Positions 1-35,589 of a DNA stretch of 64,000 nucleotides are shown one piece after another; the stretch's first letter is position 1; each line of letters starts with the position of its first letter. The position numbers and the translations under genes are program-made. Origin of the DNA: Cynocephalus volans. Taxonomy: Eukaryota; Chordata; Mammalia; Dermoptera; Cynocephalidae. Below the pieces are notes generated by a model. That model was given only the letters and a program-made list of their open reading frames with translations. It had not been told where the DNA came from and ran no database searches. The stretch is taken from positions 16,326,130 through 16,390,129 of the forward strand of contig NC_084475.1 of the NCBI RefSeq assembly GCF_027409185.1. The letters are read 5' to 3'.

Positions 1-758
1 GCTCAAGACTCCCCGAGTGCCTCCCCCAAGTCCTGCCCCAACCTGGACCCCATTTCCCTCATCTACAGCATTGATGCCCGAGGCCCCTGCCAGCACCACA
101 CTCCCCTTGCTTTAAGACCCCAGCTCTCTCTGACAGTTCATGTCTGTGCCCACTCCTTCTCCAAGCCTCCATCTCATTCGGGTGACTCCCACCCAGTTCA
201 GCACTTTATGGTTGGCAGGTATATGGCATGGCACTCTTTCCTCTTTCTGAAGATGCCACATTTCTAGGGGGCAGGGCTGGGAGTTAAGCTTCCTCCGTAT
301 CCCCACAGGGCCTAATACAGTGTTGGGCCCAGGCCGTGGGCACGGGGTCTGGGCAGGGGTGCAGACCTCAGACAACAGGGCACATGGAAGGATTGGTGGT
401 TACATGGAGGAGTATGAATGAAAATCCACTCATCAAATCCTTGTTAAGCCCCCACTATATTATACTCACCACCGGAGGCTGAGCCACCTCCTTTGCTACC
501 CTTCCTCCACTCCTGCTTTTGTCCACCTTTCTTCTCTTCAACTCCCATCCCGGAGTTTGCTCGGAGAAATGAAAGGGAGAACAGGGCACATCTGGAGAAA
601 GGCAGACAGTTGGCACAGGTGGAAGTGTGAGAGGAGGGGCGGGAGACACTGCCAGGAAGGAGGCAGGGCCAGAGTGCAAAAGGCTCAGGTTCTAGCCCAG
701 GGCAGGACTTTATCCTTTGGACAAAAGGGAGGCATTGTAGGTTTTAACTTCATTTTCT

Positions 759-931
759 TTTTCTTTTTTTTTTTTTTAAAGATGACCGGTAAGGGGATCT
801 CAACCCTTGGCTTGGTGTTGTCAAAACCACGCTCAGCCAGTGAGCAAACCGGCCATCCCTATATAGGATCCGAACCCGTGGCCTTGGTGTTATCAGCACC
901 GCACTCTCCCGAGTGAGCCACGGGCTGGCCC
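759..931 (-). repeat. Dimeric tRNA-Ile-derived SINE (CYN type)
   Basis: Reference description for this family. Sense orientation reads GGGCCGGCCCGTGGCTCACT (first unit, with A box and GGTTCGGATCC B box), then GGCCGGTTAGCTCACTTGGG (second unit, GGGTTAAGATCC), then TTACCGGTCATCTTT and poly(A). Both units resemble tRNA-Ile and there is no tRNA-unrelated body. This copy has a 15-bp target duplication TTAACTTCATTTTCT at 744-758 and 932-946. Confidence 0.9.
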
Positions 932-1104
932 TTAACTTCATTTTCTAACTATTTGCATGTTAAGCCTGTGTCCTGCCACCTCGCTAAACCCACATAGGAC
1001 ATCTAATAATTTACCTGTAGATTCTTTTGAATATTTTGTGACATGTTCCTGATACTTGAAAATGGCTTTGGAAGGAGCAATCTCATTTAAAACAAAAGAA
1101 AATA

Positions 1105-1201
1105 GGGCCAGCCCGTGGCTCACTTGGGAGAGCCTGGTGCTGACAACACCAACCCAGGGGTTAAGATCCCCTTATCGGTCATCTTTAAAAAAATAAAAAG
1201 A
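1105..1201 (+). repeat. Monomeric CYN SINE
   Basis: Head GGGCCAGCCCGTGGCTCACT joined directly to the second-unit 3' half (GGGGTTAAGATCC, CGGTCATCTTT) and an A-rich tail. It is a single-unit version. Confidence 0.8.
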
Positions 1202-1215
1202 AAGAATTTTACTTC

Positions 1216-1313
1216 TTTTTTTTTTTTTTGGAGGCTGGCCAGTGTGGGGATCCAAACCCTTGACCTTGGTGTTAGAACATCATGCTCTAACCAACTGAGC
1301 TAACCAGAGAGCC
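1216..1313 (-). repeat. Older monomeric tRNA-Ile SINE
   Basis: Reverse complement reads TTAGCTCAGTTGGTTAGAGC with a CCAAGGTCAAGGGTTTGGATCC B-box region, very close to tRNA-Ile. The poly(T) run at 1217-1230 is its tail. Confidence 0.75.
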
Positions 1314-1602
1314 TAGTTTCACTTCTTATTTTCCAATATTTATGCATTTTGTTTCTTTTTTTCTTACCTTATTGCATTGGCCAGGATACTTTAGAGGTTC
1401 TTAAACAGGGAAGCCGCATGATCAGATCTGTGTTTTGGGATGATGACTCTGGCTGCAGAGTGGAAGGTAGAAGGTGGGATGGAGTGGGAGAGATGGAGGG
1501 AAGGAGATTCTGGGAAAGTGAGGAAGAAGTGACTTCCATTCCTGCCTAAACATCCGGCTACCACGGCTCAGCTCTCACAGGCTCTCCCGGAAAGGTGGGT
1601 AG

Positions 1603-19682
<18,080 letters not shown>

Positions 19683-20000
19683 CCCTCCCACCCCCACAGT
19701 GTCCTGGAACCTGGGCCCCCTCCTAGCCACACCTCTCCAGCATCTCCTCAGCTACTCTATCCTTGGACCCTTGGGGGCCCAGCTCACCCACAATGCTGAT
19801 CACAGGGCCAGTGCCTCTGGCCATAGGGCCGGGGGTAGATGTCCTCTGGGAGGCCTGAAGGGACAGAGGTCCCGGAAGGCCCTTCTGCCTTCCCCCCTAC
19901 CCCTCAGACCCAAACCCATTTATAACCAAAGAGCTGGGACCAGCACGACAAAAGACCAAGTTTTTGTTTTGCACTTAATAAAAGATTTTGCTACTGCTTG
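19683..20000 (+). terminator. ITGB4: ITGB4 3'UTR and poly(A) signal
   Basis: A short GC-rich 3'UTR (about 315 bp) ends with a canonical AATAAA at 19977-19982. Cleavage is expected 10-25 bp downstream. Confidence 0.85.
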
Positions 20001-20104
20001 GCTCTGTCCTGTCCATTCTTCCAGTGCCTGAGAGGCGCCAGCCTGGAGTATGGGAGCGATTGTGACACCCAAGCACACACCCACCTCTAGAGGCAGGTGG
20101 GTAC

Positions 20105-20222
20105 CATGGTCGGAGGCACAAGTTTATTGAGCACCCAGATGTAGAAGGTGGGCGCCAGAGCCAGAGCCGCATGACCTGCCACCTGCAGGCCCTGTCCCCA
20201 CTGTGTGCCTTCCTGGGGCACC
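20105..20222 (-). terminator. GALK1: GALK1 3'UTR and poly(A) signal
   Basis: The minus strand has AATAAA at 20128-20123, about 95 nt after the stop codon. Cleavage is expected near 20100-20110, leaving about 100 bp between the GALK1 and ITGB4 transcript ends. Confidence 0.8.
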
Positions 20223-26480
<6,258 letters not shown>

Positions 26481-27734
26481 TCTCTGGACTTTGGGAAAGA
26501 TGGCGGGGCACCCACTTGAAAGGGTATGGCCCTGAGTGGCACTTGGCACACCTGGATCTGAGCTGCCCTTTCCTGGTCCTGGTGCCTCTCTGTGTGCCCC
26601 CCTCTCCCACCACCACACACACAGCTGGAGCAATTGAGCTGGCACCCAGTAGACCTGGGTTTCACAAAGGGATCTCCTGGGTCCTCAGGGCCAGTAGCTG
26701 TGAAAGGTCACCAGGCCCTGATCATGGGTCTCTAAGAGGTGCCTGGCACTCGGTGTAAGTAGAGATAAGGATGGCACAGTTTGGTGGTGACCAGGGGGTC
26801 ACTTCTTACAGGTTCCTTGCCTAGGGTAAAAAGAAACAGCTCCTAGAGATGGATGACTGAAAGAGGGTGGCAGTGGCCAGCAGTGGGCCCAGCCTCTCCT
26901 GGAAGGACTTATGCAGCTGCCAAGGTAGGTTGTGCTCTTGGCCCCTGCAGGTGCTTCCTCAACCCAGGAGCCTTGGTCTCAGAGGTATGGGCTCATGCCC
27001 ATAGTCAAGACATGCCTGTCTTGCCAGCCTACACTCTAAACCTTTAGGCTGGCCCCAGTCTCTGCCTGGATGACTGTCCACAGCTGCCCACCCTATATGA
27101 AACCCTAGAACAGAAAGACTGAAATATAAGCAGCCTATTTGGGATTAGGGTGGGGGCTTTGTGTGTTGCTTTGCTCAAAGCCCATCTCTTCTGAGTAGTG
27201 AGAATCCCCGAAAAGGGGTTAATCTTCCAGAACGCTCAAGAGAGAGGCATTCCTTCCATTTGGGAAATTAACCACGAGTTGGGGTTCTCTTCCCATATTT
27301 ATTCTCCAGACAAGGAAGTTACAGGAAGAGAGCATAGGTGGGGTTTTTGCTAAGTATAGTTTAACAAGTTTAACAATAGAAGCTGGTAACATTCAGTAAG
27401 ACAAGCAAGGTGACCTTCTATAATGCAATTTTCAACAAAAGCTTCATTTTAGCAAACATTCTCTTCTTAGGGCAATTTCCCAGTATCTTTACATATCAAT
27501 CAGTAACCTGTCTGTCTTCGAGCCAGCAACCTTGCTGTGTTACAATTCTTTATCTTATAACATTTGTGGGGAGTTGTGGCCAGGCATGTACCTTGGGGCC
27601 TGCTCAGAGGTTTGCCCAGAGAGTAGGGAATTGCATTCAAAAGGCAGCTCTGAAAACTCCTGAAAGAAAACATAGGGGTAAGTCTTTGTGTCCTTGGATT
27701 AGGCAATGGGTTCTTTAAATATAGCATCAAAAGC
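26481..27734. other. Intergenic DNA upstream of GALK1
   Basis: No exon, RNA gene or recognised repeat is seen. The GC content falls off away from the GALK1 island. Confidence 0.6.
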
Positions 27735-28235
27735 AGAAGTGATAAAAGAAAAATAAATAAATTGTACTTCATCAGAATTAAATACTTTTCTGCATCAAAG
27801 GACACCCACTAGAATGTCTAAAATAAAAAGTCAGACAATAACCAGTCTTGGTAGGACGTGGGAAACTGAAGCCCTCATACACGGCTGGTGGGAATGTAAA
27901 ATGGTGCAGCCACTTTGGAAACAGTTTGGCATTTCCACAAAATGATAAACATAAGGTTGTTATATGGCCTAGCAATTTCACTCCTAGGCATATATGCAAG
28001 AGAATTGAAAACATATGTCCACACAAAAACTTTACATCAAAGTTCATAGCAGCAGTATTTACGTTAGCCAAAAGGTAGAAACAACCCAAATGTCCATGAA
28101 AGGGTAAATGAATAAACAAAATGTGTATATCTATACAATGAAAATATTATTCAGCTATAAAAATAAATGAAACACTAATACATGCTACAACGTAGATAAA
28201 CTTTGAAAACATTATGGTAAGTAAAGGAAGCCAGT
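27735..28235 (+). mobile_element. L1 3' end, first part
   Basis: Diagnostic L1 3'-region phrases: GGTGGGAATGTAAAATGGTG, CACTCCTAGGCATATATGCA, ACCCAAATGTCCATGAAAGG and TATTATTCAGCTATAAAAA. It continues after an LTR insertion at 28550. Confidence 0.85.
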
Positions 28236-28552
28236 CCCAGACAAAACAGGGCCAGGAAAGGTACAAAGGAGCGGGGCTTATGTTATGCTTGCTTGTCTGA
28301 GATAAGAACTGTTTGCAAGGATTTTCTAAAACCCATCAGAAGTCCTTTCACGTCCTTCACAAATCCCCTGCTTTGCAGGTATGCACATGTTTCTGTGACA
28401 AGGCTTATCACTAGACTTTTCTAGAACTACAGTAATTCAGATAAGATACTCCAAGAAGAAACTGCCCAGCAATGGCATCCTATTTTCTATTCCTGAATAA
28501 ACTCAACATATTTGGAGATATTTTTCTCTATTGTGTCTTTTCTGAGTTAACA
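28236..28552 (+). mobile_element. Solo-LTR-like copy A within L1
   Basis: Shares long similarity with 30780-31225: CTTGCTTGTCTGAGATAAGA, ACATGTTTCTGTGACAAGGC, TTATCACTAGAC, CATATTTGGAGATATTTTTC. Copy A lacks about 140 bp present in copy B. The family name and exact ends are not certain. No coding potential. Confidence 0.65.
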
Positions 28553-28765
28553 TGTATGATTTCACATATCAAATGTACAGAAGAGGCAAATCTATGCAGA
28601 AAGAAAGTATATCAGTGGTTGCTTAGGGCTGGGGGGGAATAGGGTCATAGCTAAAGGGTTTGGGGTTCTCTTTGTGGAGAGGAAAATGTTCTCAAATTGG
28701 CTTTGATAATGGTTGCGTGTATCTGTGAATATATTAAAGCTATTGAATTGTACACTGAGCCCAAA
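28553..28765 (+). mobile_element. L1 3' end, second part
   Basis: TATGATTTCACATATCAAATG, ATCAGTGGTTGCTTAGGGCT and the terminal GAATTGTACACT resume the L1 interrupted at 28235. Confidence 0.8.
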
Positions 28766-28774
28766 TCTCCTTCC

Positions 28775-28980
28775 TTACTATTGTGTGATTGCAGACAAAC
28801 GACGACCTCTCTGAGCCCGTTTCTCATCTGTAAAATGGGACAAGTGATTCCCGCTCCACAACCCCCACCATAGGCTGCTATAAAAGGAACTAAATGAGAT
28901 AATCTTTATACAGTGCCCAGTCCAGCACCTGGCACTTAGTAAGCACAGAATAAATGTTTGCTATTATTATCAGTTGTCCA
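28775..28980 (+). repeat. MIR SINE
   Basis: CCCGTTTCTCATCTGTAAAA and CACCTGGCACTTAGTAAGCA are MIR. Confidence 0.75.
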
Positions 28981-29997
28981 TTAATTCAACAGGCATCTCT
29001 GGACTCCTCTGTGTGCAATTGGCCAGAAAGATAAAAAGCCTCAGGCTCTCCCGGTCTGGTTGGGAGGCAGACACAGCCCCAAATCAGAGCCCCTCTGACT
29101 GAGATACATGCTCTGACGGAAGAAGAGAGCTTTCTAAGATAAGAGCAAGGAGGAATCCTGCCCACTTTGAAACCCACACCCTTATTTTTATTTCCATTGT
29201 TTTATTTGATTGAAAACGCCCAGTTGAACCATCTTTATCCTTTGTATTGTTTCAGTTTTTCTTGGAAATCTCGATTTGGCCCAAGGGGAAGTGCCACACT
29301 TCGTTGAAGACAGATTCCAAAACTTTGATTTCTTTTGGGAGGTGTCTTTACTTTCCTCGTAGCGTCCTGTCTAGTGTGTTACATGAAATTTGTTCAGAAG
29401 GAAATCTGCTTTGACCTTTGACCTCCCTCCCATTTCCTGCCCAGATGTCACAGGATTGAGGGGGAGGTGGCACCTTAACAGGGGAACTGCACTTCAAGTC
29501 CTGTCCTCTGCTGGCTGAGAAACTTGATTGTATCAGTACAGCCAGAGCCGACTACCGCATAGGGCTGAGGTGTCATGATAGATCCTGGGAAAATATACAC
29601 CATGGGACATACTATCTGGTGGTGAGAATACCACACTTGCCAGCCAGGGTGCCTGATGGGGAGATTGCCAAGGAATATTTGTACTGGCCATGGAGGGGCC
29701 ACTGAGGCCAAAGATACTGGGCCAAAGATACCTCTTCTCTGCTGGAGTACATGTCTGTCTCCCTCATCAAGGCCAGATTCTCACCCATTGGGCCCTCCTT
29801 GCTTGACGTGGTCTCTTTCTTCATGTGACAAAGGTCTACACACTTGATGCAGCTCTGGCTCCTCTGTGGCAGTCACAGCCTGTGTTGTAATTTAGGATCC
29901 TTAAGATGGACAGCACCCCTCCAATGATCAGGGGAGAGACCAGATGGAAAGAAAAATTTTATTACTTACAGGCCCTGGAGGTATACGGCATGCCTGG

Positions 29998-30000
<3 letters not shown>
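28981..30000. other. Intergenic, nothing recognised
   Basis: Only short frames and no similarity I recognise. Ends at the AC array. Confidence 0.55.

Positions 30001-30074
<74 letters not shown>
30001..30074 (+). repeat. (AC)37 microsatellite
   Basis: Uninterrupted AC dinucleotide array in the GALK1-H3F3B intergenic region, likely length-polymorphic. Confidence 0.97.
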
Positions 30075-30077
<3 letters not shown>

Positions 30078-30210
30078 GGTCAGGGAGCACAGACAGGGAG
30101 AGAGAGGAGGGACCTATGGGCCAACACCTTTATCTGGTCCTATGAAATTGGTGAAATCACTTTCTGTTAGACCCAGACAAAATAAGACTAGGAAAGGCAT
30201 GAAAGAGGGA

Positions 30211-30775
30211 TGTATTAGTCCATTTCTGTTGCTTATAACAAAATACCTGGAACTAGGTAATTTGTTTGTTGGTTTTTTTTTTTTAAATGGCTGGTAAGGG
30301 GATCTTGACCCTTAACTTGGTGTTGTCAGCACCACGCTCTCCCAAGTGAGCTAACCGGCTATTCCTGTATAGGATCCAAACCCGTGGTCTTTTTGTTATC
30401 AGCACCAAACTCTCCCAAGTGAGCCATGGGCCGGCCCTAGAAACTAGGTAATTTGTAAGAATACAAAATTTATTGCTTACAGTTTGGAGACTGAGAAGTC
30501 CAGAGTCCAGGGAACACATCTGGTGGTTGCAACAGTAAGCCAGGGGCCTCACATGGCAGAAACAGCAGAGCAGAGAGAGAGAGAGATTCTCACATGCTCT
30601 TTTCAAAGCCCTCTGGACCACGGCCCTGACCACCATTATTAATCCATTGACTGTGGAATGGTCCTACAATCTAATCACCTCTTCAAGGCCCCACCTTTCA
30701 ATTACCATAATAGGATTTCCCACCCTCAACAGTTACAATGGGAATTAAGCTTCTTATATATGAACTTTGGGGACA
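30211..30775 (-). mobile_element. MaLR-type LTR (MST/MLT-like), minus orientation
   Basis: Starts TGTATTAGTCCATTTCTGTT and ends GAACTTTGGGGACACA, typical of reversed MaLR LTRs, with AATCACCTCTTCAAGGCCCC internally. A CYN SINE (30266-30437) is inserted in it. Confidence 0.75.
30266..30437 (-). repeat. Dimeric CYN SINE nested in an LTR
   Basis: Flanked by copies of AACTAGGTAATTTGT at about 30251 and 30442. It inserted into the LTR at 30211-30775. Confidence 0.9.
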
Positions 30776-31922
30776 CAGCAAAGGGGGCTTGTGCTTGCTT
30801 GTCTGACTAAGAATTGTTGCAGAAATCCTTTCACATTTTTCACATCCTTCACTTATCTCCTGGTTTGCATGTGCATGTGCACATGTTTCTGTGACAAAGT
30901 TTATCACTAGACATTCTTTAGAACTGCAATAATTGAGACAAGATGCTTCGAGAAGAAACTGTCCAGTAAGGGCATCTCAACCAATGAACTCATGACAAAT
31001 CTGACTTTGAGCCTCCAAAATGAATGAACTCTGCTTCCAAGCAGCTTGCGTGAACCTCTCTCTTTTTGCCAGTAAAAAGCTTCCTCTTACCCTTCCTTCC
31101 TTGCCAAATGCATTCATAGCTTGCCATGGTATGCATTTTGGATTATAATCCTATTTTCTATTGCCAAGTAAACTCCACATATTTGGAGACATTTTTCTCT
31201 AATGTGTTTTTTCTAGATTAACAATCCAGGGTGTTATCCAAACAGGTTTCCCTCTGGGACTTTGAATTGGTGGGTTTAAATCAAGCAGGCACGAGCTCCA
31301 GGAGCTGATGCATTGACTGAGAGGTAGTCACGGTGGCATATTTGCACAGTCCATGCGGGGTGTGAGGATCAGAAGGGCCAGTCAAGTAGAGAAGTGGCCA
31401 CCAGGGAGCAGTTGTCTATGGCAGATATCTGGATCGCCCACATTGAGGAACTGGGGGTGGGGCGGGTCTAGAACTTGAAACTGTGTCGAGGGTGACTGAG
31501 CCCTGCTTCTGGTATGAGGAAGTTAAATGTATTCAAAATGGGTGCCACAGCAATGTAAAATTATAAGAATTCACTACAGCTTCGTTCCCTGATGAAATCT
31601 GGGTTCACATCTCCCGAACTGATGCCTCTGATAATGTTTGCTCTCAGCAGATGGCCCCCCCATCTCACTCATTCTGGCAGGTTCTTTTTGTTGTTGGTCC
31701 CAGAGGTTTAATCTATTTCCTGATTTAAGCTCCGTTTGCCCTTCTGTAATATTAATAACAGCTTTTGTAATATTGATAACATTGATATTGAGCCCATGGT
31801 AAGCCCAGATCTCAGGGCTGATATCCAACCAGAATACACATGTAGGGCAGTACTGTTTGTTTACTACCAGTGTCTATTCTGATTGGTCAGTGCCCTTGAC
31901 GTTGTGTTGCCAAATTCAGTAT

Positions 31923-32028
31923 TCTTATTTATTTATGTTTTTGGCAGTTGGCCAGTACAGGGATTTACCCCTGGACCTTGGTGTTATCAGTACCACATTC
32001 TAACCAACTGAGCTAACTGGCCAGCCCC
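31923..32028 (-). repeat. Monomeric tRNA-Ile SINE
   Basis: Reverse complement reads GGGGCTGGCCAGTTAGCTCA and GTTGGTTAGA, followed by an ATTT-rich tail on plus. Confidence 0.75.
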
Positions 32029-32089
32029 AATACAGTAATTTTAAAGTCACCCCTAGAGCTTACTGAATTTTGCACAGATTATTTCATGA

Positions 32090-32225
32090 AATCTTTGCAA
32101 GCATACTGGGTAAACACTTTATTATTTCCATTTTACAGATGAAGAAGAGAGCCACAGATAAGTTAAGGAACTCATCCTAACGGGAGAACTGGGCCTTGAA
32201 CTTGGTTCTGTCTGACCCTGTTCTC
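32090..32225 (-). repeat. MIR SINE
   Basis: CATTTTACAGATGAAGAAGA and the following degenerate TTAAGGAACT segment are reverse MIR. Confidence 0.6.
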
Positions 32226-32228
32226 TCA

Positions 32229-35200
32229 ACCACCACCCTGTCCCCATGAACACCTTGGACTGCTGCACCCTCGGCTCTACCAGCCTGAGCTGTGCACAAA
32301 AGTGTCGAGACCTAAGGCTCAGCCTCTGCTTAGTGAGAGACAGGAGGGGCAGCTGCTCTCCTAGACCACTGGAGCCCTAGTTCTTACATGGAACACTCCC
32401 TGTTTGGAAGCCAGGCCAGTAACCAAAGCTCTTAGTAACTAGGCTAACTCTTTGCTGCCTGTGCCAGGAGCAGATTCAGCCAGCTGTGCTGTGGGGCTGT
32501 CAGAGCCATTTGATTTGGTTAGCAAATCTGCCTGGAGCCTCTGCTATGTGCCCTGTGTGACTCCAGGGGCAGGAAATTCTCAGTCCCCGCCTTCAGAGTG
32601 CCAGGAATTTCTCTTCCCTCTCTGGCCTCAGATGTCCCTGCTCAGGGAAGCCAGCTGCAAAGCTTGTCTTCATTTGGTGACCCCATTCTGTCCCTGAAGC
32701 TCCTGCCCTATAGGCTGGTGACCACCCTGTCAATGGCCAGGGAGCAAGCCCAGACTTACAAGATATGCTGACAGCTCAGGGCTGCAGCCATCTCTTCCTG
32801 CACCTCACACTGGCCAGGAAGCTGCTGGTTGGCACTGCAGCTGCCCAGGCCTCAGGCCACTGGAGGTTGGCAGGAGGACTGAAATTAGCTGAAGGTGCGG
32901 AGCTGGGGAAGGAGAGCCCTGTGGGCTGCAGCAGGATTCTTGGGCCCATGATGCTTGGACCTTGGACCCAAGCCCATCTGCTTAACCCCCTTGGCTTAGT
33001 GCTAGACAGTGAGGAGCATATGGGAGAGTCCTGGTGCCCAGTATGTCCAACAGAGGAAGTGGGAAGGGAGCAGGGGCTAATGGAGCTGAGGAAGCACCTT
33101 CGTGGGGCATGCACAATCCTTCATACACCCCTCAGCAAAAAGCCACCTGCCCTAAGCCTGCAGCCCCCTGCTTCTCCTTCTAAGAGTCCTCTTGTCACTG
33201 GTACTGGTGGTGTCTAACTAAGATGGACCTCTTCCTTTCTGCCCATCCTCCATTCCACTATGTATATTCCCAGAACTGCAGCTACCTGGATGAGAGTTGG
33301 CAGCTGCCCGTTAGAAGGTCCCAGACTCTGACTGCCTGACCATGTCCCTCCCTCTGCAGTCCTTTCCAGATCATATGTAGCCTTCAGGAATCACAGCCTC
33401 ACTGAAGTCCCCTCCACTTGCATCCCAAGTATGGTGTGACCACAGAACTTCTTAGTTTCCTCCATGGGGCAAGGCAATGGGGTAGGTGGGGGTGGGGTGG
33501 CAGGCCCTCTGCCCAGGGCAGATAGCTAAGAAGCACTGCACCTAGGTGTGCCTGACCTATAAGACTGGCCCCTGCTGGACACTGGGCCTAGTGCTCAGGT
33601 GAAGATGCCAGGACAGGCTGGAGCACATCACATAGAAGTCCTGTGACTCTTTACTTGAACGAGTGGTGGTGTCTGGGTGGGATCACTGACTGCTGGGCAT
33701 TGCTGCTTAGTCAGCAGGACCACAGGGAGAAGGAATGGCCCGGAAGAAGGATACCATCCTCTGGCTGCTCCTCACAGCACAGCTCCTCCGTGTATGAACT
33801 CAAAGCTGTCCCAGGGATACCCACCTCAGCCTGCTGATGAAGGGGTCAGGGAGCCAAAAGGCCAGCCACCTGACCCAAAGGGGCACCCTCGGCCTTCTCC
33901 TTGGGGGTGCTGTGGGATTTGGGTTAGGAATCTGCCCAGGGGCCTGGCCTTTCCTCCAGCCTTGCTGTTGGGAACGTAGCTTAGCTGGAAGGCCAGCTAT
34001 TTGTGCTAAAGTTGCTGGCCAGAAGCCAGGCCCAGCTGGATGGAGTGGTCCAGGCTGGTGACATCCTTGACATCAGGGCATCTGCCTTAGGAATGCCCAC
34101 AGAGGGCAGGTAGAAGCACCATTTGGGTGAGGAAAGGAAGAGGCTGTGAGGGCCGAGATAAGATGCAGCTAGCTCAGCTGCAGTAGGACTGGTCAGTTCC
34201 TGGCGCAGGGCTGTGGCAAGTGGGCTTTGATTCCCACGGTGACATGACTGTGAAATGCTCCCGCCCTAAGGGATGAAGGCAGGTGTGGAGACAGAATGCT
34301 CAGGGTGGGAGCTCAAGGCTCTCATGCCCAGGAGAACATACCATCCCCAGTAAGAAAACACCTGCAGAAGAGGGGAGTAAAAACTGCCCACCTGGCTCCT
34401 CTCTGTGGCAGGCTAGATTGGCCATAGGTCTGAGGCTCTGATCCCAAACCCAGGCTGAAATCATCTTGCAGAAATTGAAGGGCAAGCCTGTGTTCCCTGC
34501 TGATCCAACGACAGGCAGCTGTGTTGGAAAAGGCCTACTTTCCAACTGCTGTAGACCCCAGCCTGATGCCAGGCAGTAGGCAGTGCTTGCAAGGAGCCAG
34601 GTTGGAAGAGCCTCGGCAGAGATCATCCACTGTTGGGAAAAGCCGAAGAATGATTCCCGAAATGAATGAGATGCAAATAGCAAATTTCCAGTCCAGCTAG
34701 CCAACTTGGGGTCTGTTTCCCTATACTCTGAGACATTGGCCAGGCAACAAGAGGTCCCTGCTTGGGGGGAGGCAGCAGGGTATGAGGTCTGGCTAGGGGA
34801 ATGGGGTACTCTTCTCAGGCCTATTCTTCCCTCTGGCTAGATCAGCATGGGCCAGGTAAATTGGGGAGGGCTGTAAGTGCCAGAGATCCTGACAGGGCCC
34901 TGGCTCCCATGAAGTTCTGAACTAAGCTATCCCCCTTGTCCTGGAGCCCCTAGCTTGTACGCTCAGAAAGGTGGCTGGAAGGCCAGAAGCCAGGTCCATC
35001 CTAGACGAGGTAGCACCCAGTGCTCTCCTCTGCACTTGTGTTTTCCTTTTTGCCACTCCTTTTCGCTATTTGTATACTTACTTGTGTGTGGACTCCTTGG
35101 GCCCGTGTTTCTGGGTAAAATATCCCTGCTTCATCCCAGAACTGATTATATGGACCAGACAGATGATTTAAGGGACAAAACAAATTATGTCCTTACAAAA

Positions 35201-35589
35201 TTTAAGGTGGTATAATTAAAAGGAAACCAGGTGGGGCAAGCACTTTGAACCCAGCTTACTTTCCTGAAATCTGTCCTTACATAAAAGATGCACTGAGTCC
35301 CCATCACACACCACCATGCTATGAGTAGGTAGAATGACCTTATAATTTGCCAAACTGCGATAGTTGACAGTAAACAGAGGCACTATTAACTCACCAGTAC
35401 AACAGGCATGAACTGGCACTGTCATGGGCAAACTGACAAGTCACCTGAATAGCCTGTCTTACTACTGAATGTGCGCCCCCTACTGCCAGCTGAGTCAGAA
35501 GGCAAGGCTTTCTAGACATTTCCCCAAATTTTGTGAAAGACATCATTCAAATGAAAACCATAAACAAGATGAGAAAATCTCATAACTTC
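32229..35589. other. Intergenic GALK1-H3F3B, low in repeats
   Basis: About 3.3 kb of moderately GC-rich DNA without recognisable repeats or coding exons. The relative lack of SINEs compared with flanking DNA is notable but unexplained. Short open frames here have no recognisable protein features. Confidence 0.55.

Larger units (their letters stand above)
30150..31225 (+). mobile_element. Solo-LTR-like copy B, split by another LTR
   Basis: Left piece 30150-30210 (AGACCCAGACAAAATAAGAC) and right piece 30776-31225 match copy A at 28236. The gap is filled by a MaLR-type LTR. Polyadenylation-like and AT-rich 3' sequence end near 31225. Confidence 0.65.

Noticed and set aside
32765-33217. 150-codon open frame between GALK1 and H3F3B
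   Set aside because: No recognisable domain, no splice partners, codon composition like surrounding non-coding DNA.
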